A DNA stretch of 36,603 nt from Carboxylicivirga sp. (GTDB lineage: Bacteria > Bacteroidota > Bacteroidia > Bacteroidales > Marinilabiliaceae). Shown here piece by piece: positions 25,529-33,851 of the stretch (the first letter of the stretch is position 1; each line of letters starts with the position of its first letter). Position numbers and translations under genes: made by a program. The notes under the pieces were generated by a model, which was not told the DNA's origin, searched no databases, and saw only the letters and a program-made list of their open reading frames with translations. Location of the stretch: positions 1 to 36,603 of the forward strand of contig JAOARW010000069.1 of NCBI GenBank assembly GCA_025210475.1, written 5' to 3'.

Positions 25529-25559
25529 ATAAATGCTCTCCAATTTGGAAAGCATTTAT
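25529..25559 (-). terminator. Probable terminator of the coiled-coil lipoprotein gene
   Basis: ATAAATGCTCTCC pairs with GGAAAGCATTTAT around AATTT with one mismatch. On the minus strand it lies 78 bases after the stop codon and is followed by TGTTTT. Confidence 0.55.
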
Positions 25560-25637
25560 CATCATTATTTAATTATAGTCAATTTGTAGGTAAACAGTAA
25601 ATTAAAGTCTTGTTTAAATCCTGTAAGCTAATAAGCA

Positions 25638-26357
25638 TTAATAATGTCCAAGTAGTTTGGCTACTTTATCTACCTGCTTACTTTTGTTCGGATCCAAAGT
25701 TCTATTGTTGGTTTTTGCTTTAAGCATTTCTTTTCTTAGCTCAATAAAAGCCTTAGATATCTCTGAAATATTTTGTTGACTCTTAATGAGTTTTCGCTCC
25801 ATTTCACTTAGCTGAGCAGTTTGTTTGTCAAGCTGTTTTTGAATCTCAACTCGTTTTAGTCCGCTGGCATTGGCTTTTTCCTGCGATGATCTTAATTCGT
25901 CCTGTAATAATTTATTTCGCTTTTTAGCCAGTAGGAAAGAGTAATTCAGACTGGCAGTATCGCGTTTTAGAGCCGCCACGGCTTTAATTGTTTTTTCCAA
26001 TTCTTCGTTGGCATGATATGAGGCAGCAGCCTTGGCTTTAAACTTACCAATGGTTTCTTCCAGCTTGGTATTTAGTGATTCACTTTCATCTTTAAGCTTG
26101 GTCACCATTATCATTAGGTCCGAAATTTCATCCGTCTTTAAAGCATTGCTTTTGCCAAAGTCTTTTTTCATGCTTTCGTAATCCGATATGGTCTGATCCA
26201 GATTGGATTTTAATTCTTTGCTTTCAGCTATCTGGCTATTAAGTTTTTTCTCAAGTCTTTCGTTCTCCAATAATGCTGCATCATATTTTTTCTTAGCCAC
26301 AACACAACTACTCAAAGAAAGAGTGAGGGCCAGCAATGCAAATATTACTCTTGTCAT
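25638..26357 (-). CDS. Coiled-coil lipoprotein of unknown function
   Basis: About 239 residues. The signal peptide MTRVIFALLALTLSLSSC ends in a lipobox (Cys 18). Almost all of the mature protein is predicted coiled coil (heptad-like runs from KKKYDAALLENERLEKKL to about residue 225, with EISKAFIELRKEMLKAK near the end). The opening VVAKKKYDAALLENERLEKKL resembles the linker at the start of many Bacteroidota OmpA-family lipoproteins, but the OmpA peptidoglycan-binding domain is absent, so it may be a truncated relative or an independent structural lipoprotein. The frame opens 13 codons earlier (26396); ATG 26357 is chosen because it puts the signal peptide at the N-terminus. A weak -7-like TATATTTA lies at 26406-26413 on the same strand. 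Confidence 0.75.
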   Translation of the reverse strand: MTRVIFALLALTLSLSSCVVAKKKYDAALLENERLEKKLNSQIAESKELKSNLDQTISDYESMKKDFGKSNALKTDEISDLMIMVTKLKDESESLNTKLEETIGKFKAKAAASYHANEELEKTIKAVAALKRDTASLNYSFLLAKKRNKLLQDELRSSQEKANASGLKRVEIQKQLDKQTAQLSEMERKLIKSQQNISEISKAFIELRKEMLKAKTNNRTLDPNKSKQVDKVAKLLGHY

Positions 26358-26502
26358 ATCTTGGAATTTTATTGATGTTACTTTAATTGTTTTCATTCGC
26401 GAGCTTAAATATAGAAGAAATGTGAAGAATATTACCTTTTCGATGAGAATGATTTTGGAGCGGTATAGATTTAAGCCTGGCTTGATGCCTTGTTAAGGAC
26501 AT

Positions 26503-26552
26503 TAAATGAGGTGATTAAAGTAGCGGTGTTTTGATTCGTCGGTTATTGAAAT
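26503..26552. repeat. Degenerate fragment of the 1-450 repeat family
   Basis: ATGAGGTGATTAAAGTAGCGG and the following TTATTGAA recall repeat blocks (ATGAGGTGAT, ATTAAAATAGCGG, TTATTGGAA) of the tandem copies at 1-450. The order and spacing are only partly kept, so this may be chance. Confidence 0.3.
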
Positions 26553-26648
26553 ACATTTTTCGATTATTTGGAGAAGAAAAAATAGTATATTGACACCTCA
26601 TTATGTAATGATAGGCGAGCTATCTTAATTGGATTAAAATACTTTAAT

Positions 26649-27776
26649 ATGAAATATTTCACTTGTTTGATGTTCGTATGTTTTGCACTGGTTTCAGTGG
26701 CTGTTGGGCAAAATGTTACGCTAAAAGGAAGGGTTGTTGATGCCGAAACCAACAAGCCTGTTGAATTTGCCAATATTGGTGTGGTTGGCACCTATATGGG
26801 AACAGCATCGGATTTTGATGGCTATTATACGTTGGAGATCGGAGAGAGCTACAATAATTATAAAGTTCAGATTTCGGCGGTAGGTTATAAAGTTAAGGAA
26901 TTCACTGTTGATGAATTAAATGTTTTGTCGGGCGAAGCGATTAAACTATTCTCACAAACCTATGGTCTGAAACAGGTGGATGTTAAAGCTGATTCAAAGC
27001 GTTTGTATGGAATATTAAAAACGGCTTCGAATATTATTGCAGATTCGTATGAAGAGGCTTATGCAGCAAAGGTTTTTCTAAGCCAGGAGTTGAATGATAA
27101 AAAGATTGAGGCAGTAATTGATTTTACTGATCAGTCTGGGTATGGCAGTCGTTCGTTGGTTGATGCTTTTGAGAACCGGAATTATGAGCTTAAGGAGGTA
27201 CGTAGCAATTTCGATGTTAAACCATTGAAACAGGGATTAATCTATTCAGATGGGATTTTGTCCTACGATATTGTTCGACAGAGAGGCAATGTTCTGGATG
27301 TTGATTTTGTGGATGATTACAAGTTAAAGTTACTGGAAGAGACGGTTGTAGAAGGTGATTCGGTGTGGGTGATTGCCTATACGCTTGATGAAACTGATTT
27401 GGCGCGAACGGGTAATGTCTATTGTAATAAATACGAAGGCAATATTATGATTCGACAGAAAGATTATTCGGTAGTTCGCAATGAACTGAACATTGTTTCT
27501 AATGGCTTCTTTCATGCCGGACGCGATGCTTACAAAGACAATGCTTCGGATAAGGAATACAAGACCAATGTTGTGAGTTATTATAAAGCGACCAAGAATA
27601 ACAAATATGCCCTGAGTAAGGTCGTTTATAAAGGTGTTTCAGGAGATACAAACCTGGCAATGGATTGGATCGTTTATGATTTTGGCGCTTTTAAAGACGG
27701 GAAAGCTAAAACATTCTTTACATCAGGTGAATCAGATGATGATTTTTGGAAGCGTTACAGCTTGCCATCGAAATAA
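26649..27776 (+). CDS. CarbopepD_reg-like domain protein, exported
   Basis: A 375-residue protein with a signal peptide (ending SVAVGQ, about residue 21). Residues about 22-100 form a carboxypeptidase regulatory-like beta-sandwich (VTLKGRVVDAETNKPVEFANIGVVGTYMGTASDFDGYYTLEI), the module that also starts TonB-dependent SusC receptors. The rest (about 105-375) is an uncharacterised region typical of Bacteroidota periplasmic or surface proteins; no plug or barrel is present, so it is not a truncated SusC. A strong bidirectional terminator follows. Function unknown; cell-envelope role likely. Confidence 0.8.
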   Translation: MKYFTCLMFVCFALVSVAVGQNVTLKGRVVDAETNKPVEFANIGVVGTYMGTASDFDGYYTLEIGESYNNYKVQISAVGYKVKEFTVDELNVLSGEAIKLFSQTYGLKQVDVKADSKRLYGILKTASNIIADSYEEAYAAKVFLSQELNDKKIEAVIDFTDQSGYGSRSLVDAFENRNYELKEVRSNFDVKPLKQGLIYSDGILSYDIVRQRGNVLDVDFVDDYKLKLLEETVVEGDSVWVIAYTLDETDLARTGNVYCNKYEGNIMIRQKDYSVVRNELNIVSNGFFHAGRDAYKDNASDKEYKTNVVSYYKATKNNKYALSKVVYKGVSGDTNLAMDWIVYDFGAFKDGKAKTFFTSGESDDDFWKRYSLPSK

Positions 27777-27793
27777 AGAAACTTTAAAAAGTA

Positions 27794-27831
27794 AAAACGG
27801 GGAATCAGCCAAAATGCCGATTCCCCGTTTT
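27794..27831. terminator. Strong bidirectional terminator
   Basis: AAAACGGGGAATC (27794-27806) pairs perfectly with GATTCCCCGTTTT (27819-27831) between two convergent genes. The 13-bp stem with A and T flanks works in both directions. Confidence 0.88.
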
Positions 27832-27848
27832 AGTTGATAGATACCTTC

Positions 27849-27874
27849 TTTATTTATTTATTTATTTATTTATT
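27849..27874. repeat. (TTTA)6 tetranucleotide microsatellite
   Basis: Six perfect TTTA units (27849-27872) plus TT. It overlaps the stop codon of the minus-strand gene ending at 27866, whose last codons (AAT AAA TAA) come from the repeat. Confidence 0.9.
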
Positions 27875-29305
27875 GTGCTGATAGCATTTTATCCATTCAA
27901 TATTTATGCTGGCCGAAGCATTTAAGCTTTCAATACTGTCCGTTATGTGTGAGCTGAAAACGATATACATCGGTGTATTTGGAACATGGTTGGTTTGCTC
28001 ATTGACCTTAACACCATTAATGTACCAGCTTAGCTTATCCTTTTCCCATTCAAGGGTGTAAATGTAATAGTCGTTATCAAAACGTGTTCCTTTTACATTT
28101 TTAGATAGTATTTGAGGACCGTTTCCATTTAAAATTTGAACACCTGTATTTAAAGCTTTCGCATTTTTATCTTCAAATCTGAAAATGTCAATTTGTGGTG
28201 CCATTTTTTCACCTACCAACCAAAAAGCATGTTTCACAGGAGGAGCGTGTTCAATTTTTACTTTGGCTTCAATCTTACCGTAAGTCTGTCGGTGGCTTTG
28301 TCCGGTGCTGATCAGTCCCGATGTAAAATCCATCGATTTAGGAATAAAGCCTCGTTGCGAATCCCAAACCAAACCTTCAGTATACTCCTGTTTTGTTTTC
28401 AGGCTCACACCTTTACCTGTAATTTCAATGTTTGAATCTTTGAAAAACTGATTCTCGTTTTCGAGTACATAGTTCTTGTTTAACAGCGCTTTACCCCAGT
28501 AGTAACCAGTAATCCATTTGTCTTTGTTTAATTGGCGCGATGAAAACTCATCTTCAAAACAAAGCTTCCATTTTGTAATTTCGCTAAAGTTATTTTGTTT
28601 TTCGGTTTTCTTGTACCAAATATAATCTGGTGATTTTAGCAGGTTGTTGTATTCTTGTATCAAGCTGTATTCTTCCGACTTTTGAAACTTCTTTTTGTCC
28701 TCCATCCAACTTTTGAACTGAAGAAACTTTTCTGAAGTCACTTCTTGCTCTAATTGCTGGTACACTTTTAATCTTTCAGAATCGTGAATGTTATTGTAGT
28801 TTTTATAAAGCGCCGATTTAATTTGCTTATTGTATAACCTTATTTCGCCATCCTTCGATAGTTTCTTATACTGCTTAAACTTACTGTAGGCCTCTGATTT
28901 CTTGTAGCCTTTCTGCTTTTTCTCGCTGATGAATTCACTGCTGCGAATATATTCGCTCAATTCTATTAATTCTTTTCGCTTTTCTGAGTTTTCAATGCTT
29001 TCAACTTTCTCAGGCATGCCTGAAGCATGGTATTTAAAATACTTTTTAAACTCACTTGATTTTTTCTGAGAAAGATACTTACTGAGTTGCCTGAATTCCT
29101 GTGTGTGCTTATACTTTTCATTCTTTAGCTTATCAACCTTTTTTATAAAGTCGTTAGAGTTGGTAAGAATTTCAAGGTCTTTAATGCGTTGCAATTCTTC
29201 TGATTGACTATATGTATTAAAGCGCTCGTAGTCTGTCAGTAGTTGTTTCTGCTCAGCTTCATATTTTGCCGTTGCCGGATATTTGCTTGATGAAAAAAGT
29301 GCCAT
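27866..29305 (-). CDS. Helical-repeat protein with inactive GH16-like C-terminal domain
   Basis: A 479-residue protein with no signal peptide. Residues 1-245 are highly charged, helical and repetitive, with variants of a unit like KSEEYSLIQEYNNLLKSPDY (compare about 136-150 and 209-228). Residues about 245-479 have the GH16 laminarinase-like jelly-roll pattern: WKLCFEDEFSSRQLNKDKW, MDFTSGLISTG, YGKIEAKVKI, AFWLVGE, YIYTLEWEKDKLSWYINGVKV. The catalytic ExDxxE motif reads QIDIFR (371-376): the nucleophile Glu is Gln and the acid/base Glu is Arg, while Asp 373 remains. It is therefore probably a carbohydrate-binding or scaffold pseudoenzyme, apparently cytoplasmic unless exported by another route. 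It is divergent from the VTC/CotH-like pair. Confidence 0.75.
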   Translation of the reverse strand: MALFSSSKYPATAKYEAEQKQLLTDYERFNTYSQSEELQRIKDLEILTNSNDFIKKVDKLKNEKYKHTQEFRQLSKYLSQKKSSEFKKYFKYHASGMPEKVESIENSEKRKELIELSEYIRSSEFISEKKQKGYKKSEAYSKFKQYKKLSKDGEIRLYNKQIKSALYKNYNNIHDSERLKVYQQLEQEVTSEKFLQFKSWMEDKKKFQKSEEYSLIQEYNNLLKSPDYIWYKKTEKQNNFSEITKWKLCFEDEFSSRQLNKDKWITGYYWGKALLNKNYVLENENQFFKDSNIEITGKGVSLKTKQEYTEGLVWDSQRGFIPKSMDFTSGLISTGQSHRQTYGKIEAKVKIEHAPPVKHAFWLVGEKMAPQIDIFRFEDKNAKALNTGVQILNGNGPQILSKNVKGTRFDNDYYIYTLEWEKDKLSWYINGVKVNEQTNHVPNTPMYIVFSSHITDSIESLNASASINIEWIKCYQHNK

Positions 29306-29825
29306 TAAATTTTAGTTTTGGGCGTTTAAGTGTGTATGATACGGAATTTATAGAATAAAGTTTAATGTAATTCGATTTTTTTTGCGCCAAATAAATGGTG
29401 TTCGAAAATAAACGTGTTTTTGTCCGAATATGAACGCATCTGAAAAAGCTTAAAATTGCATAAGGAGAAGAAATACAGTGTTATAGTGTTTTTGGTTCGG
29501 TTGTTGATATCTCACCTACCGTCCGGTATTAATAACGATTAGTACGATGTTACGATTTATTACTAGAAAAAGTGAAGTTGATTGGCGTTAAATAAAATTA
29601 ACAAAAATTAGACTTGTTTTAAAATAATTGTAAGGATGGTTAAGTAGTTGTAAAAGAGTGGTGAAGGATTTGTTGTTATTGCCTTTGTTTAGAAGTTAGT
29701 GTTAAATTTTATTCACTTTCAAAAAGCATGATAATGGTCATATATCCTCAAATTCAAAAATGTGTCTTTTGCAGCGAAATTGGAAAAACGAACTGAAATC
29801 GTCCTTTTATTAAGCAACGAAAACT
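29306..29825. other. 520-base divergent intergenic region
   Basis: AT-rich, no gene seen. It must hold promoters for the divergent dead-GH16 and VTC genes, but no exact TAnnTTTG box was found close to either start. A near-palindrome TACCGTCCGGTA lies at 29517-29528. Confidence 0.6.
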
Positions 29826-30605
29826 ATGAACGATTTATTAAAATTAGTAAGCTTTTTTGATGCCACTTCTCTTGAAGAAATGGGAAGAGCTAATTTATTG
29901 AATCGGGTTGATACCAAATATATTGTGTCACCGGCTGTATTGGCAGAGGTTTTGTCTCAGCACATTGAAGATTACGAGGTATTGATGATTAATGATAAGG
30001 TGAGTTTAGCTTACGATACAATATACTTCGATACCAAAAATCTTGATATGTATAAAGAACATCATAACGGTAAAACACACCGTTATAAAGTTCGATACAG
30101 ACAATATGAGGAAACTGGTGATAAATTCATAGAAGTAAAAGAAAAAGTAAAGAGCAGAACGATAAAGGAACGATTGAGAATAGACAATTTTACCTATCCA
30201 ATTGCAAAAGGTCTGGAAAGTTTAGTGAATGATTGTACTCCATACGTGGCCAAATACCTTGAACCAAAGATTTCCACAAAATTCAATCGCATTACTCTGG
30301 TAAATAAAAATACCTGCGAACGAATTACAATCGATTTAAATGTTAGGTTTAACAATGCCGAAGGGGAATCATACTCGCTTGGAAATTGTGCCATTGTTGA
30401 AATAAAAAGAGATAAGGAAGATGTTTATTCTTCATTGGCTCGTTCTTTAAAGAAGCAAGGCGTTTTACCAATGTCGATAAGTAAATATTGTTTGGGAACA
30501 ATAGCATTAAACGGAAAAGTAAAATACAATCGTTTCAAACCTCGTTTACGTAAGGTTGAACGTTTAATGGCTCAGGAAGACCGTCAGTTATCAATGGTTG
30601 TATAA
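29826..30605 (+). CDS. VTC-domain polyphosphate polymerase-like protein
   Basis: A 259-residue VTC domain (the catalytic tunnel domain of yeast Vtc4, a polyphosphate polymerase using ATP). Basic tunnel residues are present in the expected order: NRVDTKYIV (Arg 27, Lys 31), HRYKVRYR (86-92), FIEVKEKVK (Glu 103, Lys 105), KERLRI (115-117), VEIKRD (Glu 192, Lys 194) and SISKYCLG (Lys 220). There are no membrane helices or SPX domain, so it is a soluble stand-alone cytoplasmic version, common in bacteria. The gene ends 9 bases before a CotH-kinase-like gene, a pairing recurrent among bacterial VTC loci. Whether it makes polyphosphate or a related triphosphate product is not shown by sequence. Confidence 0.85.
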   Translation: MNDLLKLVSFFDATSLEEMGRANLLNRVDTKYIVSPAVLAEVLSQHIEDYEVLMINDKVSLAYDTIYFDTKNLDMYKEHHNGKTHRYKVRYRQYEETGDKFIEVKEKVKSRTIKERLRIDNFTYPIAKGLESLVNDCTPYVAKYLEPKISTKFNRITLVNKNTCERITIDLNVRFNNAEGESYSLGNCAIVEIKRDKEDVYSSLARSLKKQGVLPMSISKYCLGTIALNGKVKYNRFKPRLRKVERLMAQEDRQLSMVV

Positions 30606-30614
30606 TTTGTAGCA

Positions 30615-31664
30615 ATGAGAGGAAAGTTGTTGTTGATATGCTTGTGCTTAACCATATCCACGTTTGCGAATAATAAAGAACTGGATGCGGCAACCAAAGA
30701 GCGAATTAAACAGAGTGCAATTAGTTTTTTTGAAAATGAAGAAGTTCTGAATATAGTTGTTAAGGCCGATTTTACTGCGATAAAAGCAGAACGGGATCGG
30801 GCAAACAATGAATACCATCCGGCTACCATCTCCTTGGTGGATGACTCCGACTCTTTGGAAATACCGGTTAAGATAAAAACACGTGGTAACTTTCGTTTAA
30901 AGGTTGAAAACTGTGATTTTCCCCCCTTGCGGTTTAATTTCAAGAAGCGTGATGTGATTAATACGGTTTTTGAAGGCCAGGATAAATTAAAACTGGTAAC
31001 GCATTGCCGGGACACCAGTGAGACAATGCAAAATACAATGTTGCGCGAGTACCTGGTTTATCGACTTTATAATGTTATTAGTGATCGCAGCCTCAAGGTC
31101 AGATTGGTAAAAGTTGATTACGTTGATGTTAATTACGGCGATCGTTTTTCTAAGTATGCATTTTTTATCGAATCAGTCGATCAAATGGCAGAGCGTTTGG
31201 GGTGTGAAGAAGTGGAAATGGCCAATCTTAGACAAAGCCAGATCGATCAGCAAAATATACTTCAACTGGCTTTATTTAACTATTTGATAGGAAATACTGA
31301 TTGGTCAATTCCAAAATTACATAATGTTACTTTATTGCGTCAAAGAAGACATGCACCACCCATTGCTGTGCCTTATGACTTTGATATGTGCGAATTTGTT
31401 AATGCCTGTTATATGCATATGTATATGGGACGTGAGCTGATTGAGCATCGGTATAAAGGGAAAAAGGTATCGAAAGAAGCTTTGGATAGTGCCATCGATC
31501 ACTTTCAGAGTAACAAACGTGAGCTGATTGAAACTGTTCTTGGCTTTAATTATCTGGCACTGGAATCGAAGCAAAATTGTCTTAATTTGATTGATTCTTT
31601 CTATAAAACACTTGATGATCGTCAGGCATCACGGAAGGCCTTTATAGCTGAAGCAGCAAAGTGA
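30615..31664 (+). CDS. Exported CotH-kinase-like protein
   Basis: A 349-residue protein with a signal peptide (MRGKLLLICLCLTISTFA). The body resembles the CotH atypical kinase fold: TRGNFR at 89-94 (compare the H-R-G-N loop of CotH), DKLKLVTHCRD (123-133), a helix where CotH has RN-containing sequence (MLREYLVYRLYNVIS), YAFFIESVD (181-189), NYLIGNTDWS (222-231, putative catalytic Asp 229) and VPYDFDMCEF (252-261, putative metal Asp 255/257). CotH in Bacillus phosphorylates spore-coat proteins. With the VTC gene 9 bases upstream it likely forms a two-gene operon. The kinase assignment is by motif and context and needs confirmation. Confidence 0.7.
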   Translation: MRGKLLLICLCLTISTFANNKELDAATKERIKQSAISFFENEEVLNIVVKADFTAIKAERDRANNEYHPATISLVDDSDSLEIPVKIKTRGNFRLKVENCDFPPLRFNFKKRDVINTVFEGQDKLKLVTHCRDTSETMQNTMLREYLVYRLYNVISDRSLKVRLVKVDYVDVNYGDRFSKYAFFIESVDQMAERLGCEEVEMANLRQSQIDQQNILQLALFNYLIGNTDWSIPKLHNVTLLRQRRHAPPIAVPYDFDMCEFVNACYMHMYMGRELIEHRYKGKKVSKEALDSAIDHFQSNKRELIETVLGFNYLALESKQNCLNLIDSFYKTLDDRQASRKAFIAEAAK

Positions 31665-31759
31665 AATTCTAAATGTTTTATCTACAGAACGTTGGTTTTA
31701 TTTGGGTTTTTAAAGCAGAAAAAACTTCTTATATTCTGTGAAAACCTACCTAATTTTTA

Positions 31760-31767
31760 TATTTTTG
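31760..31767 (+). promoter_or_regulatory. Predicted -7 box of the tRNA cluster
   Basis: TATTTTTG matches TAnnTTTG exactly, 10 bases upstream of the first tRNA base at 31778. Confidence 0.55.
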
Positions 31768-31777
31768 CGCAGCAATT

Positions 31778-31850
<73 letters not shown>

Positions 31851-31866
31851 CAGAAATTTCACAACA

Positions 31867-31952
31867 GCCCAAGTGGTGAAATTGGTAGACACGCAAGGTT
31901 GAGGGCCTTGTGGACGATTTAGTCCGTGCTGGTTCGAGTCCAGTCTTGGGCA
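31867..31952 (+). tRNA. tRNA-Leu (GAG)
   Basis: 86 bases with a long variable arm typical of tRNA-Leu. Acceptor GCCCAAG/CTTGGGC with discriminator A, anticodon stem CAAGG/CCTTG with loop TTGAGGG (anticodon GAG), T loop TTCGAGT. Confidence 0.96.
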
Positions 31953-31953
31953 C

Positions 31954-31981
31954 AAAATCCGAAGTTATTGCTTCGGATTTT
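31954..31981 (+). terminator. Hairpin between the two tRNA-Leu genes
   Basis: AAAATCCGAAG pairs perfectly with CTTCGGATTTT around TTATTG. It starts two bases after the tRNA-Leu(GAG) gene. It could terminate the first two tRNAs or guide processing of a joint transcript. Confidence 0.6.
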
Positions 31982-31997
31982 GATCATCAAATACCAA

Positions 31998-32081
31998 GCC
32001 CAGATGGCGAAATTGGTAGACGCGCTGGTTTCAGGGACCAGTGTCAGCAATGACGTGCAGGTTCGAGTCCTGTTCTGGGCA
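31998..32081 (+). tRNA. tRNA-Leu (CAG)
   Basis: 84 bases: acceptor GCCCAGA/TCTGGGC with discriminator A, anticodon stem CTGGT/ACCAG with loop TTCAGGG (anticodon CAG), a long variable arm and T loop TTCGAGT. It is the tRNA gene nearest the integrase and a candidate integration site. Confidence 0.96.
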
Positions 32082-32105
32082 CTTATGATAAGTGTAAATG
32101 AATCT

Positions 32106-32144
32106 AAAATCGCTCAAAATGAATGTTTTGAGCGATTTTTGTTT
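32106..32144 (+). terminator. Terminator of the tRNA cluster
   Basis: AAAATCGCTCAAAA (32106-32119) pairs perfectly with TTTTGAGCGATTTT (32126-32139) around TGAATG, with TTGTTT after the stem. Confidence 0.85.
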
Positions 32145-32369
32145 ATCGGGATAAGTCATGTTAAATTATCTGCTTGCAAGCTTATCGAGACTAAATCGAG
32201 ACCTGTTTTTATACTTTACAAGCCATTTTAGTAAGTGTTTTATATTAAAGTCTCTTTTTCCTAATTGAAGTACAAATTGGTCTGCTTTGATCTGTTTTGC
32301 TATTTGAGTTCATGTTCCTAAGTAGTAAATTGTCAGCGGGGCCAATGAAATTTTTAGGAGGAGATTGTT

Positions 32370-33575
32370 ATGAAATTGAAAGTGCACTTTATTCTTAAGA
32401 AGTCAAAGAAAAAGAAAAATGGCGAGTGTCCTATTTATGTCCGTTACACGTATTTAGGTAAAAGAGTGGAGAATTCTACTGGAATCTATTTAAATGAGGA
32501 TTCTTGGGAGTCGACGCTTCAGTTATCAATTGGTAAGGGAAGAGCTAGTGATGAAGTAAATGGGCGTTTAAGTAAAATTCGTACGAAACTACATGATTCC
32601 TTTTATAAGCTGGAAGCAACAGGTAATAAGTTTGATGTCCGAGATATAAAAGAGGATGTGCTTCAAATTGATACTAATAAGGGCGTATTATGTGTCTTTG
32701 ATTACTACCTTAATTTAATTGATCAAAAGCTTAATAAGGGTTATTCAAAAGAAACATTAAAACATTATAAGACATCAAGAAACAGGTTGGCACAATTTAT
32801 TGCTTGGAAATATCGTCGGTTTGATATTAATGTGTCTGATATCGATTATCGTTTTTTAGATGCTTTTGATATGTACCTTAAAATGAATTGTAGCGTACAT
32901 CAGAACACAGCCTGGAATTACCATAAACATTTACGTCGAATTTTAAATTTAGCTGTTTCACTTGATGATATTACTATTAATCCATATTCAAGATTTAAAG
33001 TAAAATTGGAGGATACTAATCGAGAATATTTAACACTTGAAGAAGTAAGATTAATTGAGAAAAAAAATATTGAGTTGCCAGTTGTTAGTATGGTAAGGGA
33101 CATTTTTATTTTTGCTTGTTATACAGGTTTGGCTTACGCTGATTTATCAAAATTGAATAGTTCTCATATTCAGAAACGAGATGATGGAAATCAATGGATT
33201 ATTATTCAGAGAACTAAAACTAAAAATAGATGTGTTGTACCTCTATTTCCTAATGCGCTGAGAATTTTAGCAAAGTATGATAATCATCCTTATTGCATTC
33301 AGAAAGGTACTGTTCTACCTGTCTATGTCAACCAGAAAATGAATTGTTACCTTAAAGATGTCCCAATGTTATGCGGAGTTTCAAAGAATTTAACAATGCA
33401 TATGGCCAGGCATACATTTGCAACATCCATAACATTAACCAATGGTATACCTATTGAGACAGTTGCAAAGATGTTAGGTCATACCTCCTTAAAAACAACT
33501 CAGATTTATGCCAGGATAGTTGAAAGTAAGATTTCTGATGAAATGAAAGAGTTGCAAAGGAAACTTGGAATGTAA
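32370..33575 (+). CDS. Tyrosine recombinase (Bacteroidota mobile-element integrase)
   Basis: A 401-residue site-specific integrase. Residues about 1-90 form the arm-type DNA-binding domain (VHFILKKSKKKKNGECPIYVRYTY), about 105-205 the SAM-like core-binding domain, and about 220-385 the catalytic domain. HMARH (344-348) supplies the His-x-x-Arg, LGHTSLKTTQIYARI (369-383) the second His (371) and the nucleophile Tyr 380. The position of the first catalytic Arg in TGLAYADL (252-259) is Ala 255, as seen in IntDOT-like integrases that lack Arg I. AGGAGG at 32356-32361 gives a strong ribosome site before ATG 32370. It lies 288 bases beyond a tRNA-Leu gene, the classic place for an island integrase. 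Confidence 0.92.
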   Translation: MKLKVHFILKKSKKKKNGECPIYVRYTYLGKRVENSTGIYLNEDSWESTLQLSIGKGRASDEVNGRLSKIRTKLHDSFYKLEATGNKFDVRDIKEDVLQIDTNKGVLCVFDYYLNLIDQKLNKGYSKETLKHYKTSRNRLAQFIAWKYRRFDINVSDIDYRFLDAFDMYLKMNCSVHQNTAWNYHKHLRRILNLAVSLDDITINPYSRFKVKLEDTNREYLTLEEVRLIEKKNIELPVVSMVRDIFIFACYTGLAYADLSKLNSSHIQKRDDGNQWIIIQRTKTKNRCVVPLFPNALRILAKYDNHPYCIQKGTVLPVYVNQKMNCYLKDVPMLCGVSKNLTMHMARHTFATSITLTNGIPIETVAKMLGHTSLKTTQIYARIVESKISDEMKELQRKLGM

Positions 33576-33851
33576 TAAATGATTACATCGTTATGAATTG
33601 GAAATAAGCGCTTTGTTTTTCTGAAAAGTTCTGCAGAAGGTAGTTTAGTATTAAGCGTTATTAAAGAAGCTCTGTTTTACAAAAAAAAGAAATGAGTGAT
33701 ATCGAAAAAGAGATATGTTTAATGTGTATTTTAGCTGACAAATAAATCATCTTGATATGGTGGAATTCTGATGATAAAAACTCGTATGAGTTATTGAGAA
33801 TTGCATTATTTTTACAAATTTCAATATACAAATTGACTTATTAAAAAGCTG

